From: Rhyzopertha dominica
Taxonomy: Eukaryota; Arthropoda; Insecta; Coleoptera; Bostrichidae
Assembly: GCA_025024175.1 (NCBI GenBank)
Contig: QCXZ01000053.1
Location: 10,292,001 to 10,356,000 of the forward strand
Reading direction: 5' to 3'
Length of the DNA stretch: 64,000 nt
The first letter of the stretch is position 1; the number at the start of each line of letters is the position of its first letter. This document shows, piece by piece, positions 1 through 12,500 of the stretch. The translations under genes and the position numbers were made by a program. The notes beneath the pieces were generated by a model. It did no database searches. It had not been told where the DNA came from and saw only the letters and a program-made list of their open reading frames with translations.

Positions 1-528
1 TGTAAAAAAAAATTAAATAAAAATGAAGATTGTGTTTAATATGCNGATCTAAGATTATAGAANTTTGTATTGTTTAGGTTATAATACATAAATACAGGAA
101 ACATTACTTACTTTAATATACCTGCTTTCATAACTAGCCGATTGTGAAACAGAATAAATTACTTCAACTTACCTACTTAAATACAAAAGGTTAGATCTAC
201 TTTTGGTTGTCTCTAGTCTAAAATGTATTTTTAACTATTGTTTTGTTTAGTATTATACATTCTTGTATTTACAAATAAATAATTATTAAGAATCTACTTT
301 TCGCATAAGCAATTCTTTTTCGTTCTGTCCAAATGTTGAAGAAAATATCCATCTGGCAACATTGATATACATAAGTCAACTTCAAAAGCTTGACTTTTGC
401 TAATGCAAAGTGTCAAGCTTCCGCTTACGTCTAGTTGAATTAGTAATCAAAACACTGATGTGGCCCACCAAAGATAACAAAGCAGAATGGAAGTTTTATG
501 ATACATAGAAAGAAATTTCCAAACTAAA
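1..528. other. Upstream region of the Derlin gene
   Basis: No open reading frame or recognisable repeat is visible. The last 100 bases or so before the ATG at 529 should be 5' UTR or promoter. I see no clear TATA box or initiator that would fix a transcription start. The start context CTAAAATGG has A at -3 and G at +4, a good insect initiation context. Confidence 0.4.
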
Positions 529-3500
529 ATGGCTTACCAATCTTTAAGAGCAGAGTATATGCGTACTCCGCCCATAACGAGGGCATACACGACAGCATGT
601 GTTCTGACAACGATAGCAGTTGTATGTAACCTCCATAAAAGTTATGTTTTCATTCCAAACCTGTTACTTTTTCAGCAATTAGAACTGGTGTCCCCATTCC
701 AACTATATTTCAACCCAATTCTTATACTAAAAGGTCAAATGTGGCGATTACTGACTACGTTTTTATACTTTGGAACGTTCGGTTTCAATTTCTTTTTCAA
801 TATGATTTTCACATACAGATACTGCCGAATGCTGGAGGAAGGTTCGTTCAGGGGCCGCACTGCTGACTTCGTGATGATGTTCCTCTTCGGAGCTCTTTGC
901 ATGATCGTATCCTTTATAAAAGTGAAACTGGATATAACATGAACAAATTATTGTCCTTAAGGTAAATTATGCAATAATCCAATGTCTTCCCCACTCTATT
1001 AAACAAATATTAACTTGAAGAAGTGCCAGGTATAAACATAAGAATTAGAAACTGTGCGGGAACAACACGAATTAATATGTCAAAATATGAAAACAGCTAT
1101 CTAGACTTTAAAGTTGTTTTGTGTATGTAGGCTGTGCAGTTGTAGGAAGTCACTAATTTATTGAATACTAAACGAAGTATTTAAAATGGGAGAGTTAAAA
1201 TTTCGAATTTCATTTAAAGCTGTAAGACTATGGCCATTTTTATAATTTAGTACATATTAAAATAAAATTTTAACATTATCCAAACTGACAGTACGCTTAT
1301 TAAATGATAAATCGTTGGCCAAGTAGGAATTTGTTGTAACTACATCATTGTTCTTATATTTTTCAAATTATTTGAGTTGCTCCTTTTGTTAGTTTAAATA
1401 AAATAATTCAAGTTCTACATTATTTATTAAGGAAAAGCAGGAACACTTTCGACCACTAAGAACTGTTTGCCACTATACTTATTTAAGTATTGAAATAAGT
1501 TCGTAAAATTATTATACTAAAAACTGGATGCGCGCACCTTTTCAGTGCAAGAAATTAGCCCACATTCTATTTTCTTGTACTGAATTTCCATACTTAGTGT
1601 TGAAACTGTGCAGATCAGTGTCCACTAACCTGTTTCACCGTTTATAACAAAACATACAACCCAAAGTTATTACATGAGAAGTTACCCAACTGGGTATTCG
1701 GTTCATATTGAGACTGTGATATATGGCAGTGACCCGCAAGCCACGCCTCACTTTTGATTCATATGAATATTCGTATGTCATACCTTACGGAATACACGTG
1801 CAAAAGTACTGTTGTCATGGATGTCGCAAAAAGTATCGGATAGAAACTTGCTATAAACAAATAGAAGTTTAAATCAATTCAGAGTAATTTGGAGAACACA
1901 AAAAGGCAAAAGTTTTCTTGGGTTATTAACTTACAGAGATTTATTGCAAGGGTGTTGAAATAAGAGCTGCCGCACATAGGACGATTTGTCGATTTTAGCT
2001 GGGCGAAATTTTCTTCTTTTAAAAGCAAGAAAACCATGTCATATTCTAGGAAATTGACTCCAGTGGCACCTAAATATGGGGAGAAAGGTGATTATTTTGG
2101 GAATTAAATTTATACAGATTAAAAAAAAATTTTTTAACTGGAGAAACAGTTTTCATCAACTTTATTGCACTAAAAACAATATGCAGACTCAATATTTAAT
2201 TAGATAAATCTGAGTCGTCATCATCCAAGTGTTGATCACTTTCGTTTTCCTCTTCTGTGTCTTCAGACTCCTGCAAATCATTTCCTGACAGAAGAAGTTT
2301 AATAGCATCCTTTGAAAAATGCTTCCTATGCCTCTGTGTCTTTTTTCTAATACTGGAAAGCAGGGGATCGGACGTTAATAGTAGCCTGTTGATGACATCC
2401 TGGTTGCAATCTTGTCTAGAACATTTTCTAGCATAGTTTTACCTATATTACCGGAAATGTTTGTTCCTTGCTTCGTCAGCTTCTTTCGACAACTGTCCAA
2501 TTGGTAAAAGAGCATTTTCTACTACGGCAGGACCATGAATAAGAACTTTATGTAGTGTTGGAGTCATTGGACACCAAGGATAAAGTTCAACATAAAGTTT
2601 AGCCGTGTCCAAAGTGTATTCTCCAAATTTGTCGGTATCAATCTTGTGACCACTGGCAATTACTTCCAAAATTGTTTTCATCCTGGAGATCAACCGAACG
2701 TCTACTTTAGTGATAGCCGCAGATGTCTCCGGATCACTGAAGAATCTCCTACTTGTGTTTCCGCTATTAGTATTCCCAAATCCAGCCTTAGGTATGTCAA
2801 CAAGAATGCCGCCCATTCTACTTTTGAATTCGTCTTGGATCTTTTTTTTTCTGTCTGCAATTATCCTTTTCTCATTGTCGTCCAATCTTTTTTACCAGTA
2901 GCTTATAAGCTAAGTGAAGCAGGCTTTCAAAAAATCTTATCCTGGCATGCAGATTGGATAGTCCAAATTTGTAGGCGCTTTTATCGTCATCCCATTGTCT
3001 GTCTAAGTTATTGAACTGACTGGATGTCGCCCCACAAATGTAGCATCTCATAGTCGATTTGGTGGCGGTTTCTGCATTGCAAATTTTGCCATCAATCATT
3101 GTTAACATCATGGAATGTTTAATGGATATATCTTGAAGTTCAGTAGGTACTAAAGCTTCAATTATACTCTCCATATAAGCCAATTCTTCCGCTATCATAT
3201 CAGCAGTTTCTTTTATGAACCTTATTCTTATAGGTCTGTAGAACCTTGGAGATGAGGGTGTAGGATTCTGCCAAATAACTCTTCCATTCTCACAGGTTAA
3301 TTGTACTGGAACCAGTGAACTTTGAAATATACTGGCATCAGAGTTAGAGTCATCTTCAAACTTTTGCATGAACTGTGACTGCTGAGATGCATCGCAACCC
3401 CATTTCGTCAATAAGTTCATTGTTGTGTGCTCGTTTTCTGTTAGAGTTGGGAGTGTTTCTTCTAAGTATAACAGTAGTCTTTCGACAGTGTGATTCAATA

Positions 3501-6500
3501 AACTTTGCAAGTCCACTTCAGCTAAACTTTCTGTGACCGTGAACGAATCCAGATTAGGGTAGTGATGGGTAAATTTCCGGGAAAGAAGTGTTTGGGAAAT
3601 TCCCACAAGGTTTTCCCGGGAATTTCTCAGGAAATTTCCCAAAAATTTCCAATAGGTTTTTGTGAAATTCAGCTTATTTTCCATCATATTAATTCATGAT
3701 AGATAAGACGCAATTAAGAAAAAAATATCCTTTTTATAAAAAAACACATTTTTTTTGTAACAAGCTGGAAAAATTAACTAAAACAAAATCAAAGTGATAA
3801 GTATTATAATAACAGAGTATGTAATAAACAAAACTAGTCCTCAGTTTCTGAGCTATGAACCTCATCCGTCACGTCTTCTTCATCAGAATCAGAATCCTGA
3901 TAAGCAATTTCTTCATCTTCTGAAGAAGTTTCTGTTTCTGTCTCTGCTCCAAAATTTATTGCTGATTTTAAAGCGTATGATGATCCAGGCCTCTCTGCTT
4001 CCGACAGTATCATCATAGCGTGCCGATCACTTTCAGTTACTTCAGTCAAATCACTCATGGAGGGACACTTGTTTCTGTCAATTGCTTCGTACCATACAGC
4101 CGTCTTTGTTTTGTTGCGTGTTCGCCAATAGTGGGCAATGTAAGTTAATTTTATTGCACGCTGAGTTGTTAGTTTGTTTCTTTTCCTTGTGTGAACTGTA
4201 GAAAACGTGGAAAAAGTTCGCTCAGACGAAGCTGAAGTAGCAGGAACAGAAAGAATTTTCATTGCCACTTTTGACAGCTGATTGTTCTGTCCAATGATCC
4301 CCTTCCACCAAACGATGGGTGTTACATTTTGTGAAGCAGTCCAGATGAAATCTTTATCGTACGTACCTTCATGCGCTCTGTAATTGGCAATTTCAACAAG
4401 CAATTGTTCATGATCAATTATTGGAAAAATGGCATCATCAGAGAAATGTGAACTTCTTGCGAAGCTAACGATGTGTTCAATGGCATCAAGCACTTAAGTA
4501 GCAACCTTGTGCCTTTGGATCTAACAGACAAGATGCTTTATGGATTGATGTAAGCGCATAAGCTTTTCTTTCTAAATATTTGTCCATAAAATTTTTCTCC
4601 TCATTTTTATGTAACATTGAGAGCGGTAAGTTTTTTACTAAGCTTTCTTAAAATTTCATTGAATGCCTTGAAACAGAGATGTATTGTATCCTTTTGACTT
4701 TCTAACTTTAAAATCCAATTGACTACTGGTTCCAAAAGAGATTTGGTGCTTTTTATGCGCACCCAGAAAACTTGGTCGTCCAGAAGCGTTTGTTTTTTAT
4801 CGTGGCCTAATATATTACCAGCTTCTTCATTCACGGCCAAGGTTTGCAAGCAGGCATCGATTGTAAGCAAAACAAGTGGGAACCCCAACGAGTAGTAACT
4901 GGTAAAACTAAATCTTTATTGCAGCTTGTTGCTTTTCTAATTCCTGCAAAAATCGCATTTAACACCTGGGAGTGTTTTATACATTTAATTATGTCTTTGA
5001 CTTTATTTATGAAAGAAGTCATTGTTGGAAATTTTAACAAATCCGTAACAATCAGGTGTAAAGTATGTGCCAAACAGCCAATGCTTGTAATATGTTGGAA
5101 CATCTCACTAACAGAAGCTGTAGTCTTTTTCATATTAGCTGCATTATCGGTAATGATTGCTATGCATTTATTAGGATTATACTGATTGATTACATTCACA
5201 ATTTCTGTAGCAATATATTCTGAAGTATGACGATTTTCTTTTGTTTCTAAACTTACGAAAGAGAGCGTTGCGCTTTGTCTGTCTAACCTAGATGAGAGTA
5301 AGGGACAAGGGCCGGATGGCATACCCACTTTTTTCATTAAAAAATGCGCTACAACACTTAGTGAGCCTCTCACTTTGATCTTTAACCGATCCTTTTCAAC
5401 GGGCGAATTCCCTTCCCAATGGCAAGTAGCCCATGTTTTGCCCATTCACAAAAACAGTGACAAAAATTTGGTTGCAAATTACCGCCCTATCAGCAAGCTA
5501 TGTATATTCAGTAAAGTCCTCGAACTTCTAGTGTACAACGTTTTATTTCGGGCCCTGAAAGCATCAATTCTTACTCAGCAACACGGCTTTTTTTCTCAAC
5601 GTTCTGTCGAAACAAATCTTACAGAATATTGCAACTTTATTTTAAATTCCATGGATCATCAGATTCAAGTAGATTCTGTAATTCTGCAATTTTCTTCTTT
5701 ATGCTGATGACCTAAAAATCTTCGCTCCCATAAGTAATATCTCCGACTGTATGCTATTTCAAAACGACCTATGTCAATTCTATAATTACTGTAAAATTAA
5801 CAAACTTTATGTAAATTTCAGCAAGTGCTGTACGATCACATTTTCTAAAAACATTAGACTATTTTCCTTTGACTATAACTTTGACAACAATAAGATAAAG
5901 GCCGTTTCTCATATGAAAGATTTGGGAGTCTTTTTCGACCAGAAAATGACCTTCTCTGTGCATATAGATAATATAGCTTTTCAGGCAAATAGAATGTTGG
6001 GATCTTCATTTTAAAGTTGTGGGTTCCTATGATTTAATAAATGCCACAACACTCACCCGAATGTACAACATAATGAGCCTAGAAAAGAGAAGATTAGTAG
6101 CGGATTTGCTTTTTCTTCACAAAATAATCAATAACTCAGTTGATTCACCCTCTTTGCTCTCTAGTATCTTCTTAAGTGTTCCCGTGTACAACAGTCGTTT
6201 TTTACCACATTTCGCGAATATCTCTTTCGAACCAATTTAGGTCGTAATGGACCTTTAGCCCGTATTATTAGATCGTATAATTCGCACTGTTCTGACGTTG
6301 ATATTTTCCATAACTCTGAAAAAATTTAGAGCTTTAGTAAAATTAAAATTCAGACAATAGTGTATTTCGTTTGTAAGTTATTCTTAGCTTAACAATGTTT
6401 CCTATATGTAGTTAGAATATCGCATAATTGCTATAGAGCACTACTATAGAGTTTACTTATTGTATTTAAGAATACTGACCTATATGTATATATATTTTTT

Positions 6501-9500
6501 TCTTCTTTTTTTCTGTATATTATACATATATTATTATCACTTAATTATGCCATTTTGCTAATCATCAATAACTGTTTTTTCTTGCTAACATAGATAGACT
6601 TATTAGTTTTGTACACACTAAATTGTAACATTCACTTTTGGTTATTCTCAGGTTTAGCATAACTATTTTTTTTAGTGGGTGCCACTTTGGGCTTGCCTGT
6701 TCGCACCCCTGTAATAAATAAATAAACTTTTAATGTAAAATGGTTTTTGCTCTGCTGTTGTTACAACAAAATTAATAATGCCTTCTAATCTTATATTTGA
6801 CCATCCATCTAACTGCAAAGTTAAATGGCCAGACCCAGCAATAGCTCTTTCTACATCACTTCTGACTTCTTCATAATGAGAGTCCAATAATGTGGTTAAC
6901 AGTGTTTTCCTTGTTGGCAGAGCGAGAGCATAAGAAGGGCGTAATAAATCTTTCCAAAATTGATGCTCTATCATACTCAGAGGGCTGCCTGAGGCAAATA
7001 TTGCTTTTGCTAGTAGGCCGTTAGCTTTGGCCTGCAAAGAAAAATATTTCTTAAGTTAAAAATTATGTACCTATTTACCTCAGACTCAATATATTTTAGT
7101 TCTATTCCACACGATAAATAGTAAATAAAATCTTGATTACATATATTTTTAGTGGCATAATTAAAATAAATAAGCACTTGATTACTCATCTTTGTGTGTT
7201 TTTTTTTAAATAAATATAGTATGCAATCCAAAACACAATTACAATAAAACTATTTTTGTTTTAATAATAATTAATTTTAAAAAATATTTACCTTTTCAGA
7301 AGCACTCATATGATCAAAAAAGGTTGAAATATCTCTTGACCTTGACAAGCCCGACTCAGATAATGAAAAGGATGTTTCAGCGGTAGTTGTAATTGTAGAC
7401 ATAATATTCGAAACATCTGATGTTGTGGATGTAACCGGACGCACATGGACAACACCAACACTAGTAGTTTTTTTGGCGCTATCACTATCAGATTTATTAA
7501 GTCCCTTCTTCAAAGTGCTCTTTATTTCACCCGGACATTTATTACATCTATTTAAAATGTGCTTCGTCAATTTTGTTATATTTTTCACCGTATATAACAA
7601 GTTGCAATGATTGCATTTAAAACTGGTTTTAGTCCCTTTAAGTAAAGGAGTAAAATTGTCCATAACTTTTTTTAACGATATCTTTCGATCGCTCATTTTA
7701 GAGTCAAAAAGCGCAACTAACAATATCACATTACTAAACTGTACCTAACTGAGCAAAGACAGTGCGCCAGGCTACAAGTCCTGACATGTCTAAAAGTGTA
7801 AATTACTAAACAGGGGGTAACAATTAACAGTGTTGCCAGGTTTTCCCACTTCTACAAGATTCCCGTTTTTATCCCGGGAATTAGTTTGGGAAAATTCCCG
7901 GAAATTTTTCTCTTCCTAGTGGAAATTCCCCAAGGAAATATTCCCGCTACCCATCACTAGATTAGGGTAGCATTTTTTTTTCACCTCAGCCAAAATATCG
8001 TAGCAAGGCCATAGTTTTTTGTCACTAGTGCGAACAATTTGGTACTGAGATTTCGTTAAACCTTCGTCAACAAAAATTGAGAGTGCTTCTAAGGAGGTCA
8101 GTCGCTTCTTTGTTTTATCAAGGCTTCTTCTGTAGGCCTTTTTATACTTTCCAGCTCGCTTGGGAGATGTTTTAAAATCTTTCAGCACGCTTGCAGCACT
8201 TCTTTGGACACTGGTTGTCAAATTCATTTCAGCTGCAAAATGGATGACATCCGAATCCACGCTTTTTCTGAGCTCTTCTGTTTTTCTTCTTTTTGATCGT
8301 TCACTGGAATCGTCGAAAGTTTTTGTTGGTCGCCCAGGTCCCGGAGTGACTCGCGATGTCGATGGTGCTGTTGGGTCGGATGTGGTATCCGCTCGGGTCA
8401 CCAGTATTGTAAAACTTCCTTGAAGCCAACTGTCACACTTTTTTAAGAATACTTCATGATTTCTTGATGAAGTTGACCACATTCTCTTTAGACTGGACTT
8501 CAGACGGGCCATTTCACGTTTAAACACTTTTACTTGTTCTTCACTGTATTTGTTTCTCGTTAACAAAATATTTTCAGCCAAGTCCATCTTTTGGTCAAAG
8601 TTTCGACCTTCTTGTTGCTGAATAATGTTGTAAAAGTCCAAACGGGTGATGCTCTGCATTTCTGATGACTTAACTAGAAAAAAAATAAAAGTTGAAAAAA
8701 TCACGTTTAAACCTTAATCTGCTTAGAACACGATAACATTTGAATTCGCAGCTAAAAGCAGGTGAAATTAGGCGTTTTCAATTACCAGTAATATATTCTA
8801 ACAAATGAAATCTGAAATCAAGTCGGGTCTCATTGGGCAATATAACTTTTTCACTTTCAAAGTCAAAATTGCATTGGAAATTTAAAAAAAAAATCGCCAA
8901 GTGTCGTGGTGAATAACTTCCAAGATAATTAATATTTTCTACTAATAATTTAACTAGATAATGTACAAACCTTCCTGAGAAGCACTCATGATGTAATGCC
9001 TAAAAGCAACAACTTTAATGAAGACTCTTAAAATGCACTTATAAAAATTGATGTATGCAGGTAGAAACCGAAAATTCAACTGACTCTTACTACGACAAAA
9101 TGGCATTTATACCCAAATAATCATTATATAATTAAGCAGTCAGTATCTAGGGATGACTTTGAAAATTTGGTTATTGGCCAGCTAAAATCGACAAATCATC
9201 CTATGTGTGCCGACTCGCAAGTTTCTATCTGATACTTGTCGCGACTTCACTGTAACTATTTTTTTTCTATTTTGCATTCTTAATGAAGTTATTACCAATC
9301 GCATCCCATTTGGCAATGGAATTTTTTATTTTCCAGTGTTGGTGTCACAAAAAAACTGCCAGGTAACATCAAATAAACTCCACCTCATAATGTTGTAAAT
9401 GTGATGGGTCTTGTCAAAATTGACACTTAAGTATAGCAGATTAAATTACCCAAAATTTTTTATTTTTATTAAATTTCTCACATTTTGTTGTGTAGAAGAT

Positions 9501-12500
9501 GGAAATTATGCAAAATAGATAAAAATGTATATAAAAACCCATTTCATAAGGCACATTATTTTCTCTTTATATTTTGTGGCTATACGACCTTTTTGATATA
9601 ATCTTTAGGTGTAAAAAAAATTGGATAACAAAAGAAACTAGAAGTGATTCTTTAGGATTATCAAAACTACTGATTTTGTCAGTAAAATATAAACTTTAAA
9701 ATAGCAAATGTTTTATTAAAATTTATGTATCTTAGAAAGACCAAATAAATACTTATAGTTGCTTCAACCCTGCCTAACAAATCCTTTAATTTTAAATTCA
9801 ACGTGATCACTCTTAGTTAAAACAAATTCATCATGTAAAAATTTGGATACTTCATTTGTTTCGCGGCACACATGAAATTTAGATTAATTAACACCCTTCG
9901 ACGGTGTACCGCGTGATTTTCTCATAAATTAAACACTATCGGACTTACTAACCATATATTCACTTAATTCTTACAATACTTCTTAATTAAGTCTATTTTA
10001 ACATACGTCTTACATTCCCGCATTACTTTACAATACTAACACTTCTTTCGTTCTGTACCTAAGTATTTATACTAGCCTACCCCCAACCCCTTGAAAGAAT
10101 CCCGTTACATGGTACAAAAGGGACGGATCTTGGAAATTCGCAATGTAAAATTATGATAACAACTGTCGCCCACCCCTTTATGGTTTACAGATAAAGGGCA
10201 ATAAAATATTATTGCGGTTTACAGGAAAGGCCTAATCGTTTACCTGCTACTCCAATTTGGAATTTCCAACTATAACCCGGGGGGTATTGCAATCTAAAAA
10301 CATCATTAATACACTCAATTTTGTCTATGACCCAACAATTTCCTTTGTTGATTTAGAAAATAGTAAGTTGCTTTTAGCTCTGTTGTTAATATCAAAAGTA
10401 ATTTAGATATAGTCGAATGCAAGTAATTTATCTCTGTTGTAATTTCTATTACATTTTTATGTAAAACCGAATTTATTTGTGGTCTTAAATGGTTTTTAAC
10501 TTCATGATGGTGAAATGTTAATGTTTTTAGCTGGAATAAATTTCAATCTCTCATTTAATCATTTATATTGTTTATTGGAAAAAGGAGACTTTGACAAATT
10601 TAAGACTAGAATGAAAATCAAAAGGTTGAAAATTACCAAATATTGCATGGAGTAGGGTGAACTCTAAATAAATATCTGTTCATGTAGTTTACGAAACCTG
10701 TATGTGTTACAGGTTTAAAAACAGTGCTATTGGAAAAAACCGCTGCAAATTGAATCAATACTTCCACATCCAATTGTCAAAATGACATTTATGTTTTTAT
10801 TTTTTATACTACACGATTAGTAATCAGATTTTGAGCATTTTTTCTCTCTACGCATTTTTTCTAAGACAAACAGTCCTCATGATATTAGCAAAAATATATA
10901 AATTTTTAAAATCAGTTTTTTCCAAATAACTCGAATATTATTAACTTAACAAAAAAATTACAAGAGTGCTTTCTGATCAGAAATTTGATTTTCTATATAA
11001 TACCAAAATTAAAAAAAATCGTACGAGCAGGGTCCAAAATAGGTTATTTGGAAATATTTCGAAAATGTCAAAATTTTGGATAAATTTTCTAAGGCACTTT
11101 TTGTGAGAAATTTTATTTTCTATCTGATGGTATTTTCATTTTTTTAATAGATTTAATATATTCGGAGATATTTAGGAAAAACCGTTTTCTGTAAGTGACG
11201 CTTTTTTGCTAATATCTTCTAAACAGTTTGCTGCACCGAAAATTTATAAGAACGATTAATACTTGCAGTTATACTACTAATCATATACTAAAATGAAAAA
11301 AAAATAAAAATTTTCAAAAAGGGTAGTTACCCCCCAATTTCGCCCAGATACCCCACAAACAATAGGTCGCTTTGGGTAGTTGAGATTTATACATTTGCCA
11401 AATTTCAAGTTCATATATTAAGTCTTTCGAAAGTTATCGTGTCCACAAACAATACCAGACACACAGACACACAGACAAGAAATTTTTTTTTGCTCAAATT
11501 TTGTTTTTTTGCGTTTTCGACCATTTTAAAACGAATGAGCAAATAAATATTTTTGAAAATTTTTTTCGCCAAGCAATACTTCCCATCCGTTGGATGTGGA
11601 AGTAATTAAAATTTTATTATTTGAAGATAACGAAGGATTGAAACTATATACTGAAAATTTAAATACTTAACAAAATGTAGATTTTCTTTGTATTTTGAAT
11701 TCATATATCTTTATCAGCCTAGAGTAGCTGAGGCTCACAGATTGTCTCTTAAATATTTCTGGTTTGTACAGTTTTTCTTGCAATAATTGTACTGCAACTT
11801 GTATGGGACATACTGGGAGATCTTTAATGGTAAGAACTAAGGAACACCGCAAACAGTTTGAAAAATATAAGAACACTGATGTAGTTATGACATATTCCTC
11901 CTTGGCCAACCATTTATTATTTAATAAGCAGAAAACCAGTTTGGATAATGTTAAAATTTAACAAATTTATGACATATTACCAAACTTAAATTTTGAAAAA
12001 TTTTACAGATTTACAATATTTTCAATGGTGAAAGTGTTAGTTTTAAATGAAATTCAAAATTTTAATTCACCCGTTTTATAAAATTTATTCAATATTCAAT
12101 GATAACAAGGTTGATGACTTCCTGCAACAGCGCAACCTATGTGTACGCGTAAAAAATAACTGATGTCTAGATAGTTGTTTTCATTTTTTAACTTCTATCA
12201 AAAATTAATTTTGCTGTTTCCCTGTAGTTTGTAGTTTTTGTAACATTTTTATGTTTTTTTTATTATGTATTTCACCAAAAGTTAACACAAAATTATTAAA
12301 ATTAAGACACAGGCTGATTATACATTACCTGGCACTGAAGATGTCTATTTAAGACCAAAAGCCCTTGGCCACATTAATATTTGTTTAATAAAGCGTAGAA
12401 AACAGTGAATTATTGCGTACTTTATCTTACATTAAAACTCCACATACATGGATCAGTTCAAAATTCTAATTTTCCTTGACTATAAACAAGGCGTTTGCGT

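Larger units (their letters stand above)
3560..7959 (-). mobile_element. hAT transposon with exact 8-bp TSD
   Basis: The 12-bp terminal inverted repeats TAGTGATGGGTA (3560-3571 and, inverted, 7948-7959) are flanked by the 8-bp duplication GATTAGGG at 3552-3559 and 7960-7967. Eight-base TSDs define hAT elements. Removing the element and one TSD copy restores the reading frame of the host Transib transposase. The termini also share GGGAAATTTCC-like sequence. The hAT itself is about 2.9 kb once the LINE inside it is subtracted. Confidence 0.92.
2196..8989 (-). pseudogene. Transib/RAG1-like transposase, broken
   Basis: Exon 1 (8989-8971) encodes MSASQE and is spliced (GT donor at 8970, AG acceptor just before 8673) to a long exon that runs to a TAA at 2196-2198. 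RAG1-like signposts are present. MIDGKICN could hold the second catalytic aspartate. CYICGAT near 3035 resembles the C-x2-C zinc pair of RAG1 (CTLCDAT). LHKVLIHGP near 2545 has the H-K-x-L-x-H zinc histidines. [13 protein letters not shown] near 2470 sits where RAG1 has its catalytic glutamate. The C-terminus is acidic. Lesions: the hAT inserted at a CYPNL-DS codon run (3560-7959), a frameshift near 2890 after LLVKK, and two in-frame TAA codons just after NKHFR near 2447, probably once Lys and Gln. The rest is still readable, so inactivation is moderately recent. The family assignment comes from motif recognition, not a search. Confidence 0.78.
1973..9207 (-). mobile_element. Transib (RAG1-like) DNA transposon, interrupted
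   Basis: The terminal inverted repeats are 1973-2002 and 9178-9207: 30 bp, one mismatch, starting CACATAGGA. They are flanked by a perfect 5-bp GC-rich duplication TGCCG at 1968-1972 and 9208-9212. Five-base GC-rich TSDs and termini beginning CAC are the known Transib signature, and the internal transposase has RAG1-type motifs. Without the hAT copy and one TSD (4408 bp) the element is about 2.83 kb, a normal Transib size. It lies in Derlin intron 2, opposite in strand to the gene. Confidence 0.85.
1816..9252. repeat. Old inverted-repeat element split by a Transib insertion
   Basis: Positions 1823-1851 and 9217-9245 are inverted copies of one another (26 of 29 bases by eye), with a weaker match out to 1816 and 9252. 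The Transib and its TSDs lie between them. Once these are taken out, the two arms would sit about 130 bp apart, so the target looks like a small foldback or MITE. I could not find target-site duplications for this outer element. Confidence 0.6.

Noticed and set aside
1823..9245. Treating the outer 29-bp inverted repeats as the Transib termini
   Set aside because: The inner 30-bp pair is bounded by a perfect 5-bp TSD, so the outer pair is target sequence.
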